Shown: piece by piece, positions 52,425-60,577 of the stretch | Layout: the number at the start of each line of letters is the position of its first letter | How positions within the stretch are numbered: the stretch's first letter is position 1 | NCBI GenBank assembly: GCA_003258795.1 | Contig: QHMH01000007.1 | Coordinates: forward strand, 62,001-126,000 | Direction of reading: 5' to 3' | Length of the DNA: 64,000 nt | Source of the DNA: Candidatus Melainabacteria bacterium | GTDB taxonomy: Bacteria; Cyanobacteriota; Vampirovibrionia; Gastranaerophilales; Gastranaerophilaceae | Notes under the pieces: generated by a model | What the model saw: only the letters and a program-made list of their open reading frames with translations | Databases searched by the model: none | What the model was told of the DNA's origin: nothing | Position numbers and translations under genes: made by a program

Positions 52425-53078
52425 ATGAAATGTTATCTTGATGCAGGCACAACTTATTCTAAATTGATTAAGATAGAGGGTGAGAATAGAATACGTACAA
52501 TTCTCCCATCGAAGGAGGTTAAATCGTTAAATTTAACCTTTGAACGTGTTTGCGGTCATATGGGGATAAATGAAATTAAAGCAAAGTCATTTGAAAATGA
52601 AATTGTTGCACTTGCAAAAGGATGTAAAAAATATATTGATGATAACGCCACAGTTTTGGATTTAGGTAGTCGTGATATAAAAAGAATAACTTTTAAAAAC
52701 TCGAAATTTTGCGATATGGATTGGAATACATCTTGTGCAAGTTCGACGGGTGCAACAGTTGAAATGCTTTTAAAATTTTATGATGTAGGTTTAGATAGTT
52801 TAAAATATTCCTCTGAACGTTTTCCAGTTACCTGCGGAATCTTCGGACTTGAAAAAATAATGGATGATATTTCAAAAGGTTGTGAGGCGCAAGAGGCGAT
52901 TTCAAAATTTGTTCATGGAATAGCATACAATAGTTGGAATTTTGCACAAAAACCTCAAAAAATATATTTATCAGGAGGATTTTGCGAAAATAAGTGTTTT
53001 GTAAAATCTCTACAAGAATATTGCGATGTGGAGCTCTTAGGTCGTTTTATTCTTTGTGAGGGTTTAATTGATGAATAA
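52425..53078 (+). CDS. BadF/BcrA/HgdC-type ATPase (2-hydroxyacyl-CoA dehydratase activase-like)
   Basis: An ASKHA-fold ATPase that in known systems delivers an energised electron through a 4Fe-4S cluster to a dehydratase or reductase. The first phosphate loop is DAGTTYSK at residues 6-13, the second is LDLGSRDIKRI (79-89), and the adenosine loop is YLSGGF. Both cluster cysteines of the family are conserved: C104 in NTSCASSTGATVE and C137 in VTCGIFGLEKIMDDIS. At 217 residues it is shorter than HgdC (~260). No Shine-Dalgarno site is seen, but TGT-TAACAT ends seven bases before the ATG. No dehydratase subunits lie in the window. Confidence 0.85.
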   Translation: MKCYLDAGTTYSKLIKIEGENRIRTILPSKEVKSLNLTFERVCGHMGINEIKAKSFENEIVALAKGCKKYIDDNATVLDLGSRDIKRITFKNSKFCDMDWNTSCASSTGATVEMLLKFYDVGLDSLKYSSERFPVTCGIFGLEKIMDDISKGCEAQEAISKFVHGIAYNSWNFAQKPQKIYLSGGFCENKCFVKSLQEYCDVELLGRFILCEGLIDE

Positions 53079-53418
53079 GATTGGAAGTCTTGGCGAAGAT
53101 TTAGCCGTAAAATACTTGACAAAGTTGGGGTATAAAATTCTTGAAAGAAACAAAAGATTTTCTAAACTTTGCGAAATCGATATAATTGCCAAAGATAGAA
53201 ATACGATTGTATTTGTTGAGGTTAAAACAAGAAAAAACAATTCTCTTGGCAATCCTCTTGAAGCTATTACGAAAAATAAATTAAGTAATATGAAGACTGG
53301 AGTATTCTTGTATTTGCAAGAAAAAAATTTAAAAATGAGTTTTAGAATGGATGCTATATCAATCGTTTTGACACCAGAGATTAAAATAAACCATTTAAAA
53401 AATGTTGGTTGTTTTTAA
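53071..53418 (+). CDS. yraN: UPF0102 (YraN) nuclease-like protein
   Basis: A Holliday-junction-resolvase-like fold of unsolved function. The frame includes a TTG at 53068, but ATG 53071 is the better start, with GAGGG nine bases upstream. Motifs are LGEDLAVKYLTKLGYKILERN, KLCEIDIIAKDRNTIVFVEVKTRKN and GNPLEAITKNKL. 115 residues is normal. It overlaps the activase-like gene by eight bases, so it is translated from the same transcript. Confidence 0.93.
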   Translation: MNKIGSLGEDLAVKYLTKLGYKILERNKRFSKLCEIDIIAKDRNTIVFVEVKTRKNNSLGNPLEAITKNKLSNMKTGVFLYLQEKNLKMSFRMDAISIVLTPEIKINHLKNVGCF

Positions 53419-53460
53419 AATTTAAATATGTTACCATACAGTAACTTATAGGAAGATATA

Positions 53461-56250
53461 ATGGATTTTGATGCAATAAAAAATTTGTTCAAAGAATTTG
53501 AAATTGATGAAGCTTTGACGTTATATTATGAAGAATTTGATAATCTTTCAGAAGATGAAAAAGAACCAGTGCAAGTACAATTTATAAATGAATTAAAAAG
53601 TACTCTTGCAAAAGCTCAAAAAAAAGATAAATACGATGCAGTTTATGCCTGTGCGAAAGAACTTCTCGAATTGTATCCGAATGAAGAAAAATACCTTCTC
53701 GCTGCTGCACAAAGTTGCGAAGTATTAAAAAAATATGACTTGAGAGTTGAGTATTTGCGAAGACTTGAACCTGTAGCATCAGATAAAGGGTATTGTTATA
53801 GATTGTTAGGGCACGCTCTCAAGGATGTGGGAAATACTCTCGATGCAATTGAATATCTCTCAAAGTATATAAGAAATGGAAAACCTACCGAAAAAGATTT
53901 ATATGCATTTGCAATTTTGGCGATAGAGAGATTTAAGGATGTTTTAGATCCTGTTTATATTGAAATTGCACAAAGATTTATAAATAAGCTTACAAATAAA
54001 AAACATATTCTGAAGTGCAAAATAGAATTGTGTAAAGCTCAAAAAAAATATGACGAAGCAGAAGAACTTATAAATGAATATATTAGTTTGCCTCTTTCTA
54101 ATGATGAGTATTGGGAATATTCAGAGTATTATCTTTTAAAAGATGAAATACCTAAAGGTATGGAAACATTTAAGTATAGACCTAAAAAAGATTTTAAAAT
54201 ACTAACAGAAAAAAAAGAGTGGATGGGAGAGCCATTTGGTGGAACATTAGCAATTTTGTCTGAAAAAGAAATTGCGCAAGATATATTTTTTGCTCGATTT
54301 TTAAAGAATATTCCAAGTGAACAAAAGTTTATTTTGATATTGCAGAATGAAGAAATACCTATTTTTAAAATAAGTTTTCCTGAAATTGAAATTAAATCTG
54401 AAGATGATATCGAAAATCTTGATATTGGACAATACACATTTATTGGAGATATTCCAAAAAAATTAAATATTATTGATTTTAAGTCTGAAAAATATATAGA
54501 ATTAAATACAAAAGATGTTAAAAAATTTGCAAAAACAAATGGTTGCAACAAAAAAGTTTTAAGTATTGGGTTTGAAGATTATAAAAATGATTTTAATAGT
54601 AAAAATTTAGATGTTTATTTATTGTCGAATTTATCTAAAGTCCCTGCAAAATTTTGTTCTTTAAAAGAAAATATAGATGATGAAACTGTTAAAAAAGAAA
54701 TAAACAAAGCAGCAATGCTTGAAATAATGGGCGGAAATCCCGAATATATAGAAAACTATGAAATGAAATTCTATGTGGAAAATTATGGAAAAAATATTCA
54801 TAATCTATATGATAAAGCCCTTGCCATTAGTAATGTTGATGTCGTTATTTCTGGAAACAACCTGACATCAATGCTTGCAATATCTATGGGAAAGAAAACA
54901 ATAACAATTGGACATAAAAAGCTAACTCCATGGTATTTGCATGTATTTAATAATAATGGGGAGATTTATAACTTAGAGTTTGAAAAAGGCTATTCATGGA
55001 TAAATCTTGACCGTTATGTTTACCAACTATTGTGGCAATACATTGATAATAAATACTTTAAGAACTTTGTTTTAAATAATGAAAAGAGATATGAAAATCT
55101 TCTTGAGAAATCACCAGAAAATGATTTTGCACTTTCATCTTATGCTGGAATTCTTTCATGTGATTATGTAAAAAAATACGATAAAGCAAGAGAAATAATC
55201 GAAGATGCACTTGAAATTAGGAGATCTGAAGAGTATTTTTCACAGTTGTTATCAATTATGGAAAATATATACGATAAAGATGAATACTCAGAGAAAGTTG
55301 AAGAAGTCCTTGAAAAATACAAGACAGGAAATGGTTATATGGCATATGCATTTGCGTTGCTTGCAAAGAGGAATTATACTGAAGGTTTATCCTATTATAG
55401 AAAAAGAAATTCTATTACATCTCGCTTAAATAAAAAAGTTTGGACAGGCGAAGAGGACTTATCTGATTCAACAATCCTTGTTATTGCAGATGAAGGTCTG
55501 GGAGATAATATTTTATTTGGAAGATATCTTAACAACTTATCTAAAATTGCTAAGCATGTAAAATACATAGCAAGGAAAGAATTGTATGATTTGTTTAAAT
55601 ACAACTTCCCAGATGTTGAAATTTTAACAGAGGTAAAAGATTTTGAAAAAATAGATTGTGATTATTGTGTAACGACAATGGATTTGCCAACATGCTTTAA
55701 GTTTGATGGAACAAATTATGAACAGGCAGAAGGTTATATGACTGTTGATGATAAGTTAGTGGAAGAATTTAAAGAAAAATACGTAAACAAAGAAACATTT
55801 AATATTGGGATAATGCACCGAGGAATTTCTACTCAAATGTTAGAACGTAATGTTTTACTTCAACAGTTGCTACCTTTAACTGAAATAGAAGGAGTTCAAT
55901 TGTATTCTTTCCAATATAAAGAGCCGGATTATAGATTTAAAAATACAAATGTTATAAATTTAGGTAAAAATTTTGAAAGCTTTCTTGATACGGCAGTGGC
56001 CGTAAAATCAATGGATTTAATGGTGTCAACAGACAATGGTACATTAAACTTGTCTGGGGCATTGGGTCAAAAAACATTCATGTTGCTACGTCATATACCT
56101 GATTGGCGCTGGCCTCTTGATAGAAAAGATGATATTGGTTGGTACAAAAATGTAAAACCATTCTACAATGATATCGGTGATGATTGGGACAAAACAATCC
56201 AAAGGCTAAAAAAAGAAGTTGAAAAACTCGTAAAAAAAAGTAGAAAGTAA
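53461..56250 (+). CDS. TPR protein with two glycosyltransferase-like domains (929 aa)
   Basis: Two similar blocks are visible, each with helical TPR-like repeats and then a Rossmann-type domain of the ADP-heptose/GT9 kind. In the first (about 240-520) the run is EWMGEPFGGTLAILSEKEIAQDIFFARFL and VDVVISGNNLTSMLAI. In the second (about 655-929) it is WTGEEDLSDSTILVIADEG, then LGDNILFGRYL. The C terminus, MDLMVSTDNGTLNLSGALGQ with HIPDWRWP, keeps the donor-binding acidic and glycine residues; the first copy has lost the second half of this motif (SGNNLTSMLAISMGKK). The role may be protein glycosylation or a scaffold. AGGAAG precedes the ATG. Confidence 0.83.
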   Translation: MDFDAIKNLFKEFEIDEALTLYYEEFDNLSEDEKEPVQVQFINELKSTLAKAQKKDKYDAVYACAKELLELYPNEEKYLLAAAQSCEVLKKYDLRVEYLRRLEPVASDKGYCYRLLGHALKDVGNTLDAIEYLSKYIRNGKPTEKDLYAFAILAIERFKDVLDPVYIEIAQRFINKLTNKKHILKCKIELCKAQKKYDEAEELINEYISLPLSNDEYWEYSEYYLLKDEIPKGMETFKYRPKKDFKILTEKKEWMGEPFGGTLAILSEKEIAQDIFFARFLKNIPSEQKFILILQNEEIPIFKISFPEIEIKSEDDIENLDIGQYTFIGDIPKKLNIIDFKSEKYIELNTKDVKKFAKTNGCNKKVLSIGFEDYKNDFNSKNLDVYLLSNLSKVPAKFCSLKENIDDETVKKEINKAAMLEIMGGNPEYIENYEMKFYVENYGKNIHNLYDKALAISNVDVVISGNNLTSMLAISMGKKTITIGHKKLTPWYLHVFNNNGEIYNLEFEKGYSWINLDRYVYQLLWQYIDNKYFKNFVLNNEKRYENLLEKSPENDFALSSYAGILSCDYVKKYDKAREIIEDALEIRRSEEYFSQLLSIMENIYDKDEYSEKVEEVLEKYKTGNGYMAYAFALLAKRNYTEGLSYYRKRNSITSRLNKKVWTGEEDLSDSTILVIADEGLGDNILFGRYLNNLSKIAKHVKYIARKELYDLFKYNFPDVEILTEVKDFEKIDCDYCVTTMDLPTCFKFDGTNYEQAEGYMTVDDKLVEEFKEKYVNKETFNIGIMHRGISTQMLERNVLLQQLLPLTEIEGVQLYSFQYKEPDYRFKNTNVINLGKNFESFLDTAVAVKSMDLMVSTDNGTLNLSGALGQKTFMLLRHIPDWRWPLDRKDDIGWYKNVKPFYNDIGDDWDKTIQRLKKEVEKLVKKSRK

Positions 56251-56252
56251 AT

Positions 56253-56948
56253 CTATTTTTTCTTTGCTGATAAAATTTGACTATGCAAAAGGTTTGCCTT
56301 ATTTAAGCATGCCGTAAGCTTTTGATATTTTAATTCTGTTTCCCCATAAGGAGCTTGAGTTTTTACTATTTCTGTAACTTTGGTATTTATATTATTTAAA
56401 GTGTTTAGAGATTTTTTTACAGTATTTGAATATCTTATTCTCTTTGAACATTTTAATATTATGTATTTAAAAAGAAAGCTTCCAATAAGTGAAAAACCGT
56501 TTTTGAATGAAAATTTTTCAAAAAATCCAGTTAAAGAAGAAGAAATATTTGTACTTAATGTCATGCCTCTATATTTTTCTTTAAGAGTAATTAGCTCATT
56601 TTCTAAATATTCTTTCTTTGCTTTTAAATCTGTAAGTTGAATATCTGAATTCAAATTTTCAAGTGTCGAAATCTCTCTTGAAACATTTGCAAGACGTCTT
56701 TCTACAGCGGAAATATTACACTCAAGTTTTAAGACTTCATCGTCCAAATTTTTATATGCATAAGATTCAAATAAATTCATGTCATAATCATTTATGCGAA
56801 TAGGCTCAGATGCCGTCTTTTTCTTGCGTTTTTTCTTTTCAGTATCATCTTTTTCAAATTCATCTTTCAGAAACTCTGCTTCTTTTTTGAAGGTGGTTTC
56901 AGTGATTAAATTTGCTGCAGGTCTAATTTTTCCGAATTTTACGTCCAT
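56253..56948 (-). CDS. Coiled-coil protein of unknown function (231 aa)
   Basis: Residues 1-45 are charged (KKEAEFLKDEFEKDDTEKKKRKKK). Residues 65-125 form a coiled coil (DDEVLKLECNISAVERRLANVSREISTLEN, KKEYLENELITLKEKYRG). A weak hydrophobic stretch near 140-165 (FFEKFSFKNGFSLIGSFLFKYIIL) may bind membrane. A lysine tail closes it. There is no signal peptide and no ribosome binding site, but TATTAT lies six bases before the ATG at 56948. It is convergent with the TPR/glycosyltransferase gene, two bases apart. No function can be given. Confidence 0.78.
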   Translation of the reverse strand: MDVKFGKIRPAANLITETTFKKEAEFLKDEFEKDDTEKKKRKKKTASEPIRINDYDMNLFESYAYKNLDDEVLKLECNISAVERRLANVSREISTLENLNSDIQLTDLKAKKEYLENELITLKEKYRGMTLSTNISSSLTGFFEKFSFKNGFSLIGSFLFKYIILKCSKRIRYSNTVKKSLNTLNNINTKVTEIVKTQAPYGETELKYQKLTACLNKANLLHSQILSAKKK

Positions 56949-56954
56949 TTTTGA

Positions 56955-56960
56955 ATAATA
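56955..56960 (-). promoter_or_regulatory. -10 box of the coiled-coil gene (leaderless type)
   Basis: TATTAT on the minus strand ends six bases before the start codon. The -35 is not clear. Confidence 0.45.
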
Positions 56961-57094
56961 TTACTTTTAATAAAGAAAATAACCATTCAACTGGAGTATT
57001 TGTTAAAAATTTAAAAAAAAATTTTTAAGGTGTTGATTTTTTTTCTTGATGTAATAAGATTATGCTACAAGATAGTTAAATGTAAGGAAATGCA

Positions 57095-57364
57095 ATGAGT
57101 ATCAATTTAAAAAACAAAGAAGAAATAGTAAAAAAATATGGTAAAGATGCCAAAGATACAGGCTCAACAGAAGTTCAAATCGCAATGATGAGCCAAAAAA
57201 TCAATGAGTTAACAGAACACTTAAAAGAAAATGCAAAAGATTTTTCAACAAAAAGAGGTCTTTTGATGCTTGTTGGTAGAAGAAAAAGATTTCTTTCATA
57301 TTTGAAATCAAGAAACATTGATGAATACAGAAAATTAGTTAAAAAATTAAAAATCAGAGGTTAA
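57095..57364 (+). CDS. rpsO: Ribosomal protein S15
   Basis: A 30S primary binding protein. The sequence covers the full 89-residue family (DTGSTEVQIAMMSQKINELTEHLK, KDFSTKRGLLMLVGRRKRFLSYL, EYRKLVKKLKIRG). AAGGAAATGC precedes the ATG. pnp, often downstream, is not present; a terminator follows. Confidence 0.98.
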   Translation: MSINLKNKEEIVKKYGKDAKDTGSTEVQIAMMSQKINELTEHLKENAKDFSTKRGLLMLVGRRKRFLSYLKSRNIDEYRKLVKKLKIRG

Positions 57365-57396
57365 TTTACTTATTTTAAAATTTTTGTTTATAAAAG

Positions 57397-57425
57397 AAGA
57401 ACCGAATTCAATCGGTTCTTTTTTA
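57397..57425. terminator. Bidirectional intrinsic terminator after rpsO
   Basis: AAGAACCGA (57397-57405) pairs with TCGGTTCTT (57412-57420) around a six-base loop, then T's. On the minus strand it serves the HEAT-repeat gene, whose stop is at 57456. Confidence 0.9.
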
Positions 57426-57455
57426 CATATAAATCATTTGATTATGTTGCTAATA

Positions 57456-58310
57456 TTAAACAGTAGCAACTTTCTTTTGAACACTTGCACCAGGAATTGA
57501 TTGCCAATTTGCAGCCATAATCTTTTTGAAAGATTTCAACGCAGTGTCTTCCAATTCGCCAAGTTCTTCAGCATCCATAATCAATTCTCTTAGTGGAAGC
57601 AAAGCTCTTGTATCTCTTAGAACACCCAAGGCTGCAGCAGCACCAGCTCTAACAAGTTCATTTTCTTCTGTATTTTTCATTACATCAATCAAAGCAGGAA
57701 CAGCTTTTGTATCGTTCAATTTTCCTAAAGATGTAACCGCATAAATTCTTACGTTAACCCATTCATCATAAAGCATGTTAATAATCTTATCAACAGCTTT
57801 TTTGTTTCCGATTTCACCTAATGCTCTTGTAGCATCGCAACGAACGTTAACTTTTTCGTGATCTAAAGAAGCCATCAATGCATCAGTTGCAACATCACCA
57901 ATTTCAATCAAAGCATCTGTTGCTGTAATACAAACTTGAGGGTTTTCATCGTTCAAAGCTTCAACCAATGGTTCAACAACGATTTCTCCACCGAGTTTGC
58001 CAAGAGCTCTTGCAGCTCTAACACGAACATCAACGTTTCTATCATTTCTTAAAGAATCAATCAAGTGAGTAGTGGCTCTTGAATCACCCAATTCGCCCAA
58101 CGCTCTTGCAGCATATAATCTAACAGAACCATTTTTATCTGATTTTAATACATCAATCAATGGTTCAACAGCTTTTGCATCGCCCATTTCTCCAAACATT
58201 CTTGCTGCATTATATCTAACTTTTTCAGAATTATTTGTTTTCAAATCTTGAAGTAATTCTTCAAAAGTTTTTTTAACCTGTTTTTTCTTTCCGTTAACGC
58301 TGATTGCCAT
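57456..58310 (-). CDS. HEAT-repeat protein (PBS-lyase-type repeats)
   Basis: The 284 residues are nearly all HEAT/PBS-lyase-type repeats of ~31 residues (VEPLIDVLKSDKNGSVRLYAARALGELGD, ATTHLIDSLRNDRNVDVRVRAARALGKLGG, and so on), about eight in number. Such proteins bind other proteins or tetrapyrroles; related repeats in cyanobacteria serve phycobilin lyases. With no photosynthetic genes here, a generic scaffold is more likely. AGGAGGTCACAA precedes the ATG. The 5' leader is about 160 bases if the promoter at 58476-58504 is used. Confidence 0.93.
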   Translation of the reverse strand: MAISVNGKKKQVKKTFEELLQDLKTNNSEKVRYNAARMFGEMGDAKAVEPLIDVLKSDKNGSVRLYAARALGELGDSRATTHLIDSLRNDRNVDVRVRAARALGKLGGEIVVEPLVEALNDENPQVCITATDALIEIGDVATDALMASLDHEKVNVRCDATRALGEIGNKKAVDKIINMLYDEWVNVRIYAVTSLGKLNDTKAVPALIDVMKNTEENELVRAGAAAALGVLRDTRALLPLRELIMDAEELGELEDTALKSFKKIMAANWQSIPGASVQKKVATV

Positions 58311-58475
58311 TTGTGACCTCCGAAACTAACAATTAAACTTATTTCCTATATAGTATTTTTAAAACATGTTTTTTGAAAAAATTTCCTTTTTCTCTTTGTT
58401 TTGTAAAGTTATATTAAGAATTGAAATCAAAAATCAACTTTAAGCGTATTTATTACACTTATTCTTCCTGCTACT

Positions 58476-58504
58476 ATTATAGCACCTTTTTGAGATTTTT
58501 TCCA
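58476..58504 (-). promoter_or_regulatory. Promoter of the HEAT-repeat gene
   Basis: On the minus strand TGGAAA (58499-58504), 17 bases, and TGC-TATAAT (-10 at 58476-58481, with TG extension) form a strong promoter. Transcription should begin near 58469. Confidence 0.65.
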
Positions 58505-58562
58505 GTAATTTGGTCAAATTAGTGTACGGTTTTAGTCTTAATAATCAGAGATATACATGAAC

Positions 58563-58589
58563 AAAGCGTTTTGCATTGCAAAACGCTTT
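58563..58589. terminator. Long palindrome after dedA, possible terminator
   Basis: Arms AAAGCGTTTTGCA (58563-58575) and TGCAAAACGCTTT (58577-58589) are perfectly complementary. It lies 32 bases after the dedA stop (minus strand) but has no good T-run on either side, so the terminator call is uncertain. Confidence 0.5.
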
Positions 58590-58621
58590 ACATAATTTAA
58601 TATATTTGACTTTTGTTATGT

Positions 58622-59242
58622 TTAATCTTCATTAAGGTGTTTAAAATGATGTTTCAAATACATGATAAAGAGAACTGCCAAAATTAAAACAATCAAAATA
58701 TCGAATTGATGCCAAAAGTGTGAAAGTTTTTCTCTATGTTCTCCGAGTTTCATTCCTACGTAAACAAGTGGATAGCTCCAAATAAGTGAACCAAGGAAAG
58801 TAAACAAAAGAAATTGGAAAATATTTGCTTTTAATATTCCTGCTGGTAGTGAGATAAAAGTTCTTACGATTGGCAACATTCTGCAAATAAAGAATGCGAA
58901 GTTTCCGTATTTTTTTTCCCATTTATCAGCGATTTCGAGGTCATGCTTTGAGATTAAGAAATATTTTCCATATTTTTCTATAAATGGTCTTCCTCCAAAG
59001 TATCCTAAATAGTAGGACGGGATTGAACCTAATACACAACCAAATGCACCTGCCCATGCTGCTTCATGAATTGTCATAACGCCATTGCTTACTAAAAAAC
59101 CTGCAAAAGGCAGAATAGCTTCACTTGGAAGAGGAACATTACAAGATTCAATTGCCATAAGGAGTGAAACTCCAAGAGGTCCCATTGAAGAAATTGTATT
59201 TTCAATAAAATTTATAATTGGTATAAGTATAGGGTCTAACAT
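58622..59242 (-). CDS. DedA/SNARE-associated family membrane protein
   Basis: A membrane protein of the DedA superfamily, whose members transport undecaprenyl phosphate or phospholipids. The family N terminus IENTISSMGPLGVSLLMAIESCNVPLPSEAILPFAGFLVSNG is visible with the conserved proline and glutamate. The FGGRPFIEKYGKYFLI segment and the ICRMLPIVRTFISLPAG motif follow, with the essential arginines. Four to five hydrophobic helices are visible. 206 residues is normal. AGAAGGAG precedes the ATG, and the gene overlaps the preceding aminotransferase gene by seven bases. Confidence 0.93.
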   Translation of the reverse strand: MLDPILIPIINFIENTISSMGPLGVSLLMAIESCNVPLPSEAILPFAGFLVSNGVMTIHEAAWAGAFGCVLGSIPSYYLGYFGGRPFIEKYGKYFLISKHDLEIADKWEKKYGNFAFFICRMLPIVRTFISLPAGILKANIFQFLLFTFLGSLIWSYPLVYVGMKLGEHREKLSHFWHQFDILIVLILAVLFIMYLKHHFKHLNED

Positions 59243-60501
59243 GTTTTTACTCCTTCTTTTTTATAGTAAAATCCGTATTTTTTCATTCTTTCAAAAACTT
59301 TTAACAGAGTTTCGTCATCGCAAACAACAGAAATTCTAAAAAATCCTTCACCGTATTTTCCGCAAGCGTTACCAGGAACAAAAACTACACCGGCGTTGTA
59401 CATTAAATCGTTTGTGAACTCTTCGGAAGATTTGTATCTTGGTGGAATTGGCAACCAAAGGTAAAATGTTGCTTTAGGGATATTAACTTTAGACAAATCC
59501 CAACCGAGGTCTTTGAAACCATCGAGAGCTAATTCTTGTTTGCGTTTATATTCTTTATTTGTTGCTTTGATGTATTCATCGCCTTCTTTTGAATTTAGAA
59601 TATCGGCACAAGCTTTTTGAAGTGCTTTAAATATCCCTGTATCTATTGTGGTTTTTTCATTTGCAAACATTCTGATTATTTCTTTATTTGCACAAATCCA
59701 GCCTAATCTCCAACCTGTAATTGCGTATGGTTTAGATAAAGTGAAAAATTCAACTGCAACGTCTTTTGCCCCATCAACTTGGAAAATGCTTGGTGGAACA
59801 TCATTGTCATCAAAATATAAATCTGTATATGCTGCATCAGAGATTACAAAAATATGGTGTTTTTTTGCAAATTCAACTGCATGTTTAAAGTAATCAAGTG
59901 TTGCAGTTACTCCTAATGGATTGCTTGGATAGTTTAGTACAATAGCTTTCAACTTTTTAGGGTTTAAGCCTTCCTTTACCATGTTTTTATAAACTTCATC
60001 TAAATTAGGCATGTAATTATTTTCTTTTGTAAGAGGAATTGGATATGATTTTCCGCCGGAAACTTTAACCATTTCTTTATAAGATGCATATCCTGGGTCA
60101 GGAACCATAATAATTTCCTTATCCTCTTCTATGGTAGTTGAATTTATTATTGCTCTTATAAAATTTGCCAGACCTTCTTTAGCTCCGATAAGAGAAAAAA
60201 TTTCGCAAGATGGATCCATATCAACATTAAATCTGTTTTTCATTCTTTTTGCGATAGCTTCAAGATAGTATTTTTCACCTCTTGGACTTGAATAAGTGTG
60301 AATTTTTTCTATATCTAACGCTTCTTTTAATTTATCTATAATATACTTTGGTGGAGCTTGAGTAGGTGCTCCTAAAGTTAGAGAAATTGGAGCTATGCCT
60401 TTTTTTTCGAGAGCAGGTCTTATTCTCGCAACTTCTTCTGTAATTTTAAACATTATATATGTTTCAAGTGATTTAACACAATTATTGAACAATTCTTCCA
60501 T
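59236..60501 (-). CDS. Class I/II aminotransferase, possibly LL-diaminopimelate aminotransferase
   Basis: A PLP fold-type I aminotransferase. PLP and carboxylate contacts are visible: N194 (YPSNPLG), D222 and Y225 (SDAAYTDLYF), the Schiff-base lysine K257 (FFTLSKPYAITGWRLGW), and R265. The N terminus (ISLTLGAPTQAPPKYI) and the HTYSSPRGEKYYLEAIAKRM segment resemble DapL and related enzymes of cyanobacteria, so it may make LL-diaminopimelate; alanine or aspartate aminotransferase remains possible. 421 residues is normal. GAGGGGAT precedes the ATG. It is transcribed with dedA, and divergent from the dGTPase gene. Confidence 0.9.
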   Translation of the reverse strand: MEELFNNCVKSLETYIMFKITEEVARIRPALEKKGIAPISLTLGAPTQAPPKYIIDKLKEALDIEKIHTYSSPRGEKYYLEAIAKRMKNRFNVDMDPSCEIFSLIGAKEGLANFIRAIINSTTIEEDKEIIMVPDPGYASYKEMVKVSGGKSYPIPLTKENNYMPNLDEVYKNMVKEGLNPKKLKAIVLNYPSNPLGVTATLDYFKHAVEFAKKHHIFVISDAAYTDLYFDDNDVPPSIFQVDGAKDVAVEFFTLSKPYAITGWRLGWICANKEIIRMFANEKTTIDTGIFKALQKACADILNSKEGDEYIKATNKEYKRKQELALDGFKDLGWDLSKVNIPKATFYLWLPIPPRYKSSEEFTNDLMYNAGVVFVPGNACGKYGEGFFRISVVCDDETLLKVFERMKKYGFYYKKEGVKTC

Positions 60502-60519
60502 AACTATCCCCTCGGACAG

Positions 60520-60549
60520 ATTATACTATAAAAATTTTAATAGTATAAT
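60520..60549. promoter_or_regulatory. Palindromic divergent promoter between aminotransferase and dGTPase genes
   Basis: TTATACTAT (60521-60529) and ATAGTATAA (60540-60548) are complementary arms. Each contains a TATAAT -10 for one direction: 60544-60549 on the plus strand, 60520-60525 on the minus strand. The -35 position of each promoter overlaps the -10 of the other, so the two cannot be used together. Confidence 0.5.
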
Positions 60550-60577
60550 AATAATTATTATAAGAAATGGAGAATTT

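Larger units (their letters stand above)
58311..58621. other. 311-base spacer: HEAT-gene promoter and leader, palindrome
   Basis: No gene is seen. The HEAT-repeat gene leader occupies 58311-58469, its promoter 58476-58504, and a long palindrome 58563-58589. The rest is AT-rich without open frames that have a start. Confidence 0.75.

Noticed and set aside
52394..52427. Activase-like gene as a ninth strong leaderless promoter
   Set aside because: TGT-TAACAT ends seven, not six, bases before the ATG, matches the consensus poorly, and the gene may be read from the symporter transcript; kept out of the main set.
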